From NCBI GenBank assembly GCA_902765975.1, contig CACXBO010000057.1, forward strand, positions 1 through 6,303: a DNA stretch of 6,303 nucleotides, read 5' to 3'. This stretch comes from Oscillospiraceae bacterium. GTDB lineage: Bacteria; Bacillota; Clostridia; Oscillospirales; Oscillospiraceae. The notes beneath the pieces are model-generated. The model worked only from the letters and a program-made list of their open reading frames with translations, ran no database searches and was not told the origin of the DNA. The translations under genes were made by a program, and so were the position numbers. How positions within the stretch are numbered: position 1 is the first letter of the stretch; each line of letters starts with the position of its first letter. This document shows, piece after piece, positions 1-5,294 of this stretch.

Positions 1-368
1 GGCAGATAAGCCTGCAGGTAATTATTCTCCGTTATCTCAGCGCCGGGCAGCCTGTCCGCAAAGTAGCGGCGGATGACCTCCGCGGCCTCCTCATTGAAGA
101 TCAGCTTCTTTCCGAACGCCGCGGCGAGCGCGCTCTTCGTGAGATCGTCGCAGGTGGGACCGAGACCGCCCGTCGTTATTATCAGGTCGGAGCGGCTTTT
201 GGCAAGAGCTATCACGCCGGCGAGCCTTTCGGGGTTGTCTCCGACGACGGTGTGATAGAAAACGTCGATACCGAGCTCGGACAGCATACGCGAAATGTCG
301 GCGGCGTCGGTATTGACGACGCTGCCTAAAAGGAGCTCAGTGCCGACAGAAATTATCTCCGCTCTCAT
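1..368 (-). CDS. cinA: CinA-family protein, N-terminal part (cut by the window edge)
   Basis: I translated this frame by hand from the ATG at 366-368; 122 codons are visible before the left edge cuts it. The protein opens with MRAEIISVGTELLLG and carries GGLGPTCDD at residues 67-75. These are the hallmarks of the MoaB/MogA-like (MoCF_biosynth) domain that begins CinA proteins. In characterised members this domain has ADP-ribose or NAD-derivative pyrophosphatase activity, and the C-terminal domain, outside this window, is often a nicotinamide-nucleotide amidase. The ATG overlaps the thiI stop in an ATGA, so the two genes are probably co-transcribed and translationally coupled. A GGTGATC (374-380), which matches the extended complement of the 16S rRNA tail, lies five bases before the start inside thiI. 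Whether the C-terminal domain is present cannot be seen, and a role in competence cannot be inferred. Confidence 0.9.
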   Translation of the reverse strand, partial: MRAEIISVGTELLLGSVVNTDAADISRMLSELGIDVFYHTVVGDNPERLAGVIALAKSRSDLIITTGGLGPTCDDLTKSALAAAFGKKLIFNEEAAEVIRRYFADRLPGAEITENNYLQAYL

Positions 369-1537
369 TTGGAGATCACCACCCGCTCGATATTCATAAA
401 CGCCTCGTTCACGAGCGCTTCAACGTCGAGGGCTTTTTCGACCTCAAGCACCTCGTCTATCTGCGGCTTCGTCCTCGGGTGACGCGGGGTGAATACCGTG
501 CAGCAGTCCTCATAGGGCAGAATGGAGGTATCGAAGGTGCCTATCCTGCGGGCTATTTTGACTATCTCCGATTTGTCGAGGCAGACGAGGGGACGGATGA
601 CGGGAAGAGATACGCACTCCTCTGTCGCCGCCATTGCCTGCATGGTCTGGCTTGCGACCTGACCGAGGCTCTCGCCCGTTACGATGGCGGAGGCTCCGTT
701 TGAGAGGGCTATCTTCTCGGATATGCGCGTCATAAACCGGCGCATGATTATCGTAAAGTATTCCTCCGGGCATTTGTCCCTTATCTCCTCCTGTATCCTG
801 GTGAATGGGACTATCTCGAGAGTCATCCTGCCGCAGTATGGGGCGACGAGCTTTGCGAGAGTTATCACCTTCTCCTTAGCAAGCTCGGAGGTATAGGGGA
901 AGGAGAAGAAGTGGACCGGGATAATATGTACCCCGCGCTTTGCCATCATATAGGTGCTGACGGGGCTGTCGATACCTCCGGACAGGAGCGAAACCGCCGT
1001 GCCGTTCGAGCCGACCGGCATTCCGCCCGCGCCCTCTATCGGCACACCGTGGACGTATGCAGAATAGTCGCGCACCTCGACGTTGACCGTGAGCTCCGGG
1101 CTGTGTACGTCCACCCTGCAGCCGGGAAAGGCGTCCGCAAGGAGCCCGCCGACGTACTGCGAGAGCTGGATGCTCGTCATCGGAAAGCTCTTGTCTGAGC
1201 GTTTTGTCTCGACCTTGAAGCTCTTCGCCTTTTTGAGAGCTGGACCGAGATACGCCATCGCCGTCTCAAATATCGCATTCTTATCCTTTTCGCAGGCGGC
1301 GGCGCGGCTTATGGCGACGGCGCCGAAAACAGTCTTCATAGCGTCGAGAGCGGCGTCCATATCGCAGGCGTCGCTCTGAGGCTCAACGTAGGTCGTCGAC
1401 TGGACTGTGTAAACGCGGAAGTCGCCGAGACCGCGAAGCCTCCTGCGCACGTTCGCCATAAACTTATCCTCGAATATCCTCTTATTGAGACCCTTCAGCA
1501 CGATCTCTCCGTGCTTCAAAAGAATAATATCCTCCAA
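365..1537 (-). CDS. thiI: tRNA 4-thiouridine synthase ThiI, without rhodanese domain
   Basis: ThiI adenylates uridine 8 of tRNA and replaces its oxygen with sulfur to give 4-thiouridine; in many bacteria it also supplies sulfur for thiamine thiazole. From the TTG start the protein has 390 residues. It opens with an ILLKHGEIVLKG segment, followed by a ferredoxin-like and THUMP tRNA-binding region to about residue 160. The ATP pyrophosphatase PP-loop SGGIDS is at about 186-191. Near the end, PYEDCC (Cys345, Cys346) lies where E. coli ThiI has its catalytic Cys344. The frame ends soon after, so the C-terminal rhodanese domain of the E. coli type is absent; sulfur would come directly from a cysteine desulfurase, as in Bacillus. 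The frame is open up to a GTG at 1570, but the TTG at 1535-1537 is preferred. It has AAAGAGGT seven bases upstream, gives the usual N-terminus, and the GTG lies upstream of the predicted transcript start. No desulfurase gene is adjacent. Confidence 0.95.
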   Translation of the reverse strand: MEDIILLKHGEIVLKGLNKRIFEDKFMANVRRRLRGLGDFRVYTVQSTTYVEPQSDACDMDAALDAMKTVFGAVAISRAAACEKDKNAIFETAMAYLGPALKKAKSFKVETKRSDKSFPMTSIQLSQYVGGLLADAFPGCRVDVHSPELTVNVEVRDYSAYVHGVPIEGAGGMPVGSNGTAVSLLSGGIDSPVSTYMMAKRGVHIIPVHFFSFPYTSELAKEKVITLAKLVAPYCGRMTLEIVPFTRIQEEIRDKCPEEYFTIIMRRFMTRISEKIALSNGASAIVTGESLGQVASQTMQAMAATEECVSLPVIRPLVCLDKSEIVKIARRIGTFDTSILPYEDCCTVFTPRHPRTKPQIDEVLEVEKALDVEALVNEAFMNIERVVISK

Positions 1538-1544
1538 CTCAGCT

Positions 1545-1552
1545 ACCTCTTT
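1545..1552 (-). promoter_or_regulatory. Ribosome binding site that decides the thiI start
   Basis: Read on the minus strand the sequence is AAAGAGGT, then seven bases, then the TTG at 1537. Upstream of the alternative GTG (1570) there is only a G-rich run 14 or more bases away that sits inside the promoter spacer. This site is therefore the main reason for placing the start at TTG. Confidence 0.75.
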
Positions 1553-1570
1553 CGGTTTTTTATTGCACAC

Positions 1571-1599
1571 AGTATAGCAGAAACCCGCCCGCCTTTCAA
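1571..1599 (-). promoter_or_regulatory. SigA-type promoter for thiI-cinA
   Basis: On the minus strand, TTGAAA (1599-1594) is followed by a 17-base spacer and TATACT (1576-1571). Each box matches the housekeeping consensus at five of six positions. A TG one base before the -10 box gives an extended -10 element. Transcription should start near 1563-1565, leaving a leader of about 26 bases to the TTG start. I see no riboswitch-sized leader, so there is no room for a TPP riboswitch ahead of thiI. Confidence 0.75.
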
Positions 1600-1650
1600 G
1601 CTTGACTGCGCTTTTTGCATTTTGCTGTAATCGCGGGCGAAAAATTCGTC

Positions 1651-1690
1651 AATTTTTTACTTTGTTTTTCTATTTTCCTATTTTTCTTTT
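1651..1690 (+). other. T-rich tract in the divergent control region
   Basis: Of these 40 bases 29 are T and only one is G, in sharp contrast to the GC-rich genes on both sides. The tract lies just upstream of the prs -10 element and also upstream of the thiI promoter on the other strand. It could act as an UP-like element or make DNA melting or bending easier, which is inference. It is not coding: I see no start with a ribosome binding site in it. Confidence 0.5.
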
Positions 1691-1700
1691 TTATGGAATT

Positions 1701-1709
1701 TGGTATAAT
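1701..1709 (+). promoter_or_regulatory. Extended -10 promoter for prs
   Basis: TGGTATAAT contains a perfect TATAAT (1704-1709) preceded by the TG of an extended -10 element. At the expected -35 distance (about 1681-1686) there is only TTTTTC, so the extended -10 and the T-rich upstream DNA would have to compensate. Initiation is expected near 1716, giving a leader of roughly 36 bases before the prs ATG. No purine operator-like palindrome is evident in that leader. Confidence 0.7.
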
Positions 1710-1738
1710 CAGCTTGTACGGTATCAAAATATCTAATT

Positions 1739-1744
1739 GGGGGA
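1739..1744 (+). promoter_or_regulatory. Ribosome binding site of prs
   Basis: GGGGGA lies seven bases before the ATG at 1752. It decides against the in-frame TTG at 1737, which would add five residues but would place this site inside the coding sequence. Confidence 0.65.
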
Positions 1745-1751
1745 AATTCCA

Positions 1752-2711
1752 ATGATTTCACACGGCAAGGAAATAAAGATATTCTGCGGCAACTCCAACC
1801 GCAAGCTGGCTGAGGATATTGCCAAGCACATGGGCACGCATCTCGGAGATATGCAGGTAACGCATTTTGCTGACGGTGAGTGCTCTGTTTCTCTGTATGA
1901 GACAGTTCGCGGCTGCGATGTGTTTCTCATCCAGTCCACCTGCAATCCCGTAAACGATAACCTTATGGAGCTTCTCGTTATGATCGACGCCTGCCGCAGG
2001 GCGAGCGCCGGAAGAATCACCGCCGTTATGCCCTACTTCGGCTATGCGAGGCAGGACAGGAAGGCGAAGAGCCACGATCCCATCTCCGCAAAGCTCGTTG
2101 CCAACCTCTTAACGAGCGCGGGAGCAGACCGCATACTCACTATGGACCTCCACGCCCCTCAGATACAGGGCTTCTTTGATATCCCCGTGGACAACCTCGT
2201 CGGTATGCCGATTTTCGCAAGATACTATCTCGATATTTTCGGGCCGAACTCCGAGACCACGATGGTCGTTTCACCCGACGTCGGAAGCGTCGCCCGCTCC
2301 CGCAACTTCGCGCATAAGATGGGCATGAACCTTGCGATAGTCGATAAGCGCCGCGAGCGCGCAAATCAGTCCGAGGTTATGAACATCATAGGCGAGGTCG
2401 AGGGCAAGAACGTCATCCTCTTCGACGATATGGTCGATACTGCCGGTTCTCTCTGCGGCGCGGCGAGAGCCCTCGTTGAGATCGGCGGAGCCAAGGAGGT
2501 CTACGCCTGCGCCAGCCACGCAGTGCTCTCCGGTCCCGCTATAGAGCGCATCGACAAGAGCTACATCAAGGAGCTCGTGCTTCTCGACACTATCCCCGAA
2601 ATCGAGTCCAAAAAGCACGAAAAGATCAAGTTCCTCTCCGTCGCCCCCATCTTCGGCGAGGCTATCGAGCGCGTTTACGCCGAGATAGCTCTGAGCGCCC
2701 TCTTCAACTGA
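1752..2711 (+). CDS. prs: Ribose-phosphate pyrophosphokinase (PRPP synthetase)
   Basis: This cytoplasmic enzyme transfers pyrophosphate from ATP to ribose 5-phosphate, making PRPP for purine, pyrimidine, histidine, tryptophan and NAD synthesis. The 319-residue protein matches the usual length of bacterial class I Prs (about 315). Visible landmarks in order: FADGE at 39-43; the ATP-binding segment YFGYARQDRK at 95-104; DLHAPQIQGFF at 132-142 with the active-site His134; the flexible catalytic loop DKRRERAN at 198-205 with Lys199 and Arg201; and the PRPP-binding loop DDMVDTAGS at 225-233. The last residue of that loop is Ser where most family members have Thr, a conservative change that should keep function. 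The ATG at 1752 follows a GGGGGA site and gives the usual short N-terminus. The gene has its own promoter, diverges from thiI and is almost fused to pth downstream. Confidence 0.97.
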   Translation: MISHGKEIKIFCGNSNRKLAEDIAKHMGTHLGDMQVTHFADGECSVSLYETVRGCDVFLIQSTCNPVNDNLMELLVMIDACRRASAGRITAVMPYFGYARQDRKAKSHDPISAKLVANLLTSAGADRILTMDLHAPQIQGFFDIPVDNLVGMPIFARYYLDIFGPNSETTMVVSPDVGSVARSRNFAHKMGMNLAIVDKRRERANQSEVMNIIGEVEGKNVILFDDMVDTAGSLCGAARALVEIGGAKEVYACASHAVLSGPAIERIDKSYIKELVLLDTIPEIESKKHEKIKFLSVAPIFGEAIERVYAEIALSALFN

Positions 2712-2712
2712 T

Positions 2713-3294
2713 ATGTTTTTCAAAAAGCCGGGCAAGTACTCCTGGATCGTGGTATTTCTCGGAAATCCCGGCCCGAAATACGCTATGACGCGGCATAACG
2801 CCGGCTTTATAACAGCGGAGGAGTATGCGAAGAAAAAGGGCGTCAGGATCGACAGGCTCAAGTTCCACGCTCTCACGGGCGAGGCCGAGACCTGCGGCGA
2901 GAGGCTTTTCCTTATGAAGCCGCAGACTTTTATGAACGAGTCCGGCAAGGCGGTACACGAGGCGATGTGTTTCTATAAAGTGCCGCTCGACCGCGTTCTC
3001 GTCGTTTCCGACGACGTTACTCTCGACCTCGGTCGCATCAGGATAAGGCGAAGCGGCAGCGCAGGCGGACACAACGGGCTCAAGGATATAATCGCAAGGT
3101 GCGGCGGCGACGGCTTCCCGCGCATAAAGCTCGGAGTAGGCAAGCCGGAGCACGATATGATCGACTGGGTGCTGTCACCGTTCCGCGACGCGGACGCCGT
3201 GGAGATTTTCGCGGCGGCGCGCAGAGCCTCCGACGCTATCGACGGGATAGTTTCCGAAGGCGTCGATAAAGCGATGAACGATTACAACCGATAA
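2713..3294 (+). CDS. pth: Peptidyl-tRNA hydrolase (bacterial Pth type)
   Basis: Pth cleaves the ester bond of peptidyl-tRNAs that drop off the ribosome, recycling tRNA; it is normally essential in bacteria. The 193-residue protein has the full active-site set: Asn18 in FLGNPGPKY, catalytic His28 in TRHNAGF, Asn75 in KPQTFMNESG, Asp100 in SDDVTLDLG, and Asn121 in GGHNGLKDI. These correspond to E. coli Asn10, His20, Asn68, Asp93 and Asn114. The N-terminus is about eight residues longer than E. coli Pth (MFFKKPGKYSW before the first strand), resembling clostridial versions. The ATG lies one base after the prs TGA and has no recognisable ribosome binding site, so translation is probably coupled to prs. 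A hairpin terminator follows eight bases after the stop. In many Firmicutes prs-pth is followed by mfd; here it is not. Confidence 0.96.
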   Translation: MFFKKPGKYSWIVVFLGNPGPKYAMTRHNAGFITAEEYAKKKGVRIDRLKFHALTGEAETCGERLFLMKPQTFMNESGKAVHEAMCFYKVPLDRVLVVSDDVTLDLGRIRIRRSGSAGGHNGLKDIIARCGGDGFPRIKLGVGKPEHDMIDWVLSPFRDADAVEIFAAARRASDAIDGIVSEGVDKAMNDYNR

Positions 3295-3301
3295 AAAAGT
3301 T

Positions 3302-3328
3302 AAAGCGGAGGCTGTGCCTCCGCTTTTT
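3302..3328 (+). terminator. Intrinsic terminator after prs-pth
   Basis: A perfect 11-base-pair stem (3302-3312 with 3316-3326) with a three-base TGT loop ends in a run of five T (3324-3328). It starts eight bases after the pth stop. The T-run is short and followed by A, so some readthrough into the next gene is likely. An A-rich stretch before the stem (3293-3299) could also make it work on the opposite strand. Confidence 0.8.
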
Positions 3329-3330
3329 AA

Positions 3331-3337
3331 AAAGGAG
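3331..3337 (+). promoter_or_regulatory. Ribosome binding site of the HD-hydrolase gene
   Basis: AAAGGAG lies eight bases before the ATG at 3346 and only two bases after the T-run of the terminator. I see no -10/-35 pair between the terminator and this site. The gene is therefore read either by transcription passing the terminator or from a promoter within pth that I cannot recognise. Confidence 0.85.
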
Positions 3338-3345
3338 CTGTTCTT

Positions 3346-3918
3346 ATGACGGCGCGAGAGCTTATTTCATTTCTGGATTTAATAGAAAGGTTGAAGATGA
3401 CTCCGAGGCATAACGTGATGCGCTCCGGCAGAGTCGAGAGCGTTGCCGAGCATTCATGGCGTCTTGCGCTTATGACTATGCTCGCAGCGAACGAGGAGCC
3501 TGAGCTCGATAAGGACAAGGCCGTGCGTCTTGCTCTCGTTCACGATCTCGGAGAGGCGATTACGGGCGACATACCCGCCTTCGTAAAAACGGAAGATGAC
3601 CGCAAGACCGAGCGCGAGGCGATAGAGGAGCTCTGCTCGTTGCTTCCGGAGCGAGAGGGCGCGGAGCTTAGAGAGCTTTTTTCTGAGCTTGACGCTATGG
3701 AGACGCCGGAGGCGAGGTTTATGAAGGCGCTCGACAAATGTGAGGCTCTCCTCAGCCACAACGAGGCGGATATCTCGACCTGGCTTCCGCTCGAATACGA
3801 GCTCCAGCTCAATTACGGGCAGAGGGAGAGCGCGCATTTCGCCTTCACGAAGGAGCTGAGGCGCGAGCTGGAGGCTGATTCAAGGCGCAAAATAGCGGAA
3901 AAGGAGGCCTCAGAATGA
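3346..3918 (+). CDS. Stand-alone HD-domain metal-dependent phosphohydrolase, YfbR/HDDC2-like
   Basis: The 190-residue protein is an HD-superfamily hydrolase of the HD_3 group, related to YfbR 5'-deoxynucleotidase and HDDC2. The metal-binding set is complete: His36 in ESVAEHSW, His66-Asp67 in LVHDLGEAITGD, and Asp130 in MKALDKCEALL. Glu70 is in the position used as catalytic acid in YfbR-like enzymes. Before the first His, residues 21-29 (RHNVMRSGR) resemble the E. coli YfbR stretch RWPLMRN, but the Trp that helps YfbR select deoxyribose is His22 here. The substrate therefore cannot be taken over from YfbR; a nucleoside monophosphate is a reasonable guess. There is no signal peptide or membrane segment; the C-terminus after about 165 is charged and probably helical. 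The gene has a strong ribosome binding site and overlaps cca by four bases (ATGA), implying joint expression with the CCA enzyme. Confidence 0.88.
   Translation: MTARELISFLDLIERLKMTPRHNVMRSGRVESVAEHSWRLALMTMLAANEEPELDKDKAVRLALVHDLGEAITGDIPAFVKTEDDRKTEREAIEELCSLLPEREGAELRELFSELDAMETPEARFMKALDKCEALLSHNEADISTWLPLEYELQLNYGQRESAHFAFTKELRRELEADSRRKIAEKEASE
3901..3907 (+). promoter_or_regulatory. Ribosome binding site of cca inside the HD gene
   Basis: AAGGAGG lies seven bases before the cca ATG (3915) and within the last codons of the HD gene. It is a near-perfect site, so cca need not depend only on coupling to be translated. Confidence 0.85.
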
Positions 3919-5252
3919 AGCTTGCGGCTCCGGAGGGGGCAAAGCTGATAATATCGCGGCTGCGCGGCGCCGGCTTCGAGGCTTACGCCGTCGGCGGCTG
4001 CGTGAGAGACGCCCTGCTCGGCAAGGCGCCGGAGGACTGGGATATAACGACGAGCGCCCTTCCCGGAAAGGTCGAAGCTCTTTTTTCCGATCTAAGTACC
4101 GTTCCGACCGGGATAAAGCACGGCACGGTGACGGTCATCGCCGGCGACGGGAGCTATGAGGTCACGACCTACCGCGTTGACGGCGAGTACTCAGACCACA
4201 GGCGGCCGGAGAGCGTAAGCTTCACCGCAAACCTCGAAGAGGATCTCGCGCGCCGTGATTTTACCGTGAACGCGATGGCGTGGGATCCCTTCTCCGGTGA
4301 GATAATAGACCCGTTCGGCGGCGGAAGCGACCTTGCGGCGGGGATAATCCGCTGCGTGGGCGAGCCGGAAAAGCGGTTTTCCGAGGACGCTCTGAGAATA
4401 CTGAGAGCCCTCAGATTCGCATCCGTTCTCGACTTTAAGATAGACGGCGCGACCGCCTCGGCAGTGCATAAAATGGCGGGCGACCTCGATAAAATAGCGG
4501 GAGAGCGCATAAGGGTTGAGCTTTTGAAGCTCGTGACGGGAGCGGGAGCGGAACGCGTGCTTCTTGAATATCCGGACGTTATTTCGGTCATCGTACCGGA
4601 GCTGAAACCGGCTATAGGCTTTGAGCAGAGAAGCAAGTTCCATAAATACGACGTTTACGGGCACTCCGTCCGCGCTCTCGGCAGCTATAAGGGCGGCGAC
4701 GGCGTGACAGCGATGGCGATACTTCTGCACGACGTTGGAAAACCCTCAACATTTTTTGCGGATGAATACGGAACGGGGCATTTCTACGGCCACGCCGCAG
4801 CGGGCGAGGAGCTTGCTCGGGCGGCTCTTGCGAGACTGCGTTTCACCTCGGCGGAGATAAAAGATATTGCGGAGCTCGTCAAGAGGCACGATCTCTATAT
4901 CCTGCATACGAAGAAAAACGTCAGAAGGTGGCTTTCCCGCCTCGGAAGCAGGCAGCTTGAGCGGCTATTGGACGTAAAACGTGCGGACGCCTCGGCGCTT
5001 AGCGAGCTTAGTCTCGAACGGCCGTGGTCGGACGCGGACGGGATAGAAGCTATCTTGCGCGAGGTGCAAAGCGAGGGCGAGTGTCCAAGTCTCAGAAGCC
5101 TCGCCGTTTCCGGCGACGATATAATGGCGCTCGGCGTACCGCGCGGGAAAAAGGTCGGCGAGATACTCTCCGCCCTCCTCGACGCCGTCCTCGACGAGGA
5201 ATGCGAAAACGAAAAAGCCGCTCTCATTGAGAAAGCGAAAGAAATGATATAA
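3915..5252 (+). CDS. cca: CCA-adding tRNA nucleotidyltransferase with C-terminal HD domain
   Basis: This class II nucleotidyltransferase adds or repairs the 3' CCA end of tRNAs without a nucleic acid template. In the 445 residues the head domain shows AVGGCVRD (25-32) and the catalytic carboxylates Asp41 and Asp43 in EDWDI. Then come EVTTYR (82-87) and RRDFTVNAMA (113-122). The nucleotide-selecting EDxxR motif is Glu157-Asp158-Ala-Leu-Arg161 in FSEDALRILRALRF. The RNA-binding neck and body follow to about 235. The C-terminal part has an HD hydrolase domain with His250, His272-Asp273 and Asp358, plus His293 and His325 in typical extra ligand positions. EDxxR and length suit a full CCA-adding enzyme; whether it is instead a partial A- or CC-adding or poly(A) enzyme cannot be settled from motifs alone. 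The ATG overlaps the stop of the HD gene in an ATGA. Confidence 0.94.
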   Translation: MKLAAPEGAKLIISRLRGAGFEAYAVGGCVRDALLGKAPEDWDITTSALPGKVEALFSDLSTVPTGIKHGTVTVIAGDGSYEVTTYRVDGEYSDHRRPESVSFTANLEEDLARRDFTVNAMAWDPFSGEIIDPFGGGSDLAAGIIRCVGEPEKRFSEDALRILRALRFASVLDFKIDGATASAVHKMAGDLDKIAGERIRVELLKLVTGAGAERVLLEYPDVISVIVPELKPAIGFEQRSKFHKYDVYGHSVRALGSYKGGDGVTAMAILLHDVGKPSTFFADEYGTGHFYGHAAAGEELARAALARLRFTSAEIKDIAELVKRHDLYILHTKKNVRRWLSRLGSRQLERLLDVKRADASALSELSLERPWSDADGIEAILREVQSEGECPSLRSLAVSGDDIMALGVPRGKKVGEILSALLDAVLDEECENEKAALIEKAKEMI

Positions 5253-5282
5253 AAATGCCCGGAGGCGCGTTTCCTCCGGGCA
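5251..5282 (-). terminator. Terminator of spoIIP, in the convergent gap with cca
   Basis: A perfect 10-base-pair stem (5256-5265 with 5273-5282) encloses a seven-base loop. On the minus strand it is followed directly by TTTTT (5255-5251), the classic form of an intrinsic terminator for the gene arriving from the right. On the plus strand the hairpin is followed by CTACCATATC, with no T-run, so it is a weaker or factor-assisted terminator for cca. The T-run includes the last two bases of the cca TAA stop. Confidence 0.82.
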
Positions 5283-5294
5283 CTACCATATCAT

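Noticed and set aside
1602..1631. A second possible prs promoter on the plus strand: TTGACT, 18-base spacer, TGTAAT
   Set aside because: The -10 box lacks the highly conserved A at its second position, and it overlaps the thiI -35 box. The extended -10 element at 1701-1709 is a better candidate. It could still be a minor promoter.
1640..1658. Small inverted repeat AAAAATT / AATTTTT around CGTC as an operator or terminator
   Set aside because: The stem is A/T only, in a T-rich region where such matches arise easily, and no gene ends there.
1737..1751. In-frame TTG at 1737 as the prs start
   Set aside because: It would place the GGGGGA ribosome binding site inside the gene. The ATG at 1752 has correct spacing and gives the usual Prs N-terminus.
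1538..1751. A TPP or purine riboswitch before thiI or prs
   Set aside because: The predicted leaders are only about 26 and 36 bases long, too short for either aptamer, and no conserved core is visible.
2271..2948. A 225-codon open frame on the minus strand across the end of prs and start of pth
   Set aside because: It lies opposite two strongly conserved genes, its translation shows no recognisable motif, and it spans the prs/pth junction. It is a mirror of codon bias.
4169..4730. Two long minus-strand frames (155 and 179 codons) inside cca
   Set aside because: They overlap each other in different frames and lie opposite the conserved cca catalytic and HD regions. The products look random (Ser/Arg-rich).
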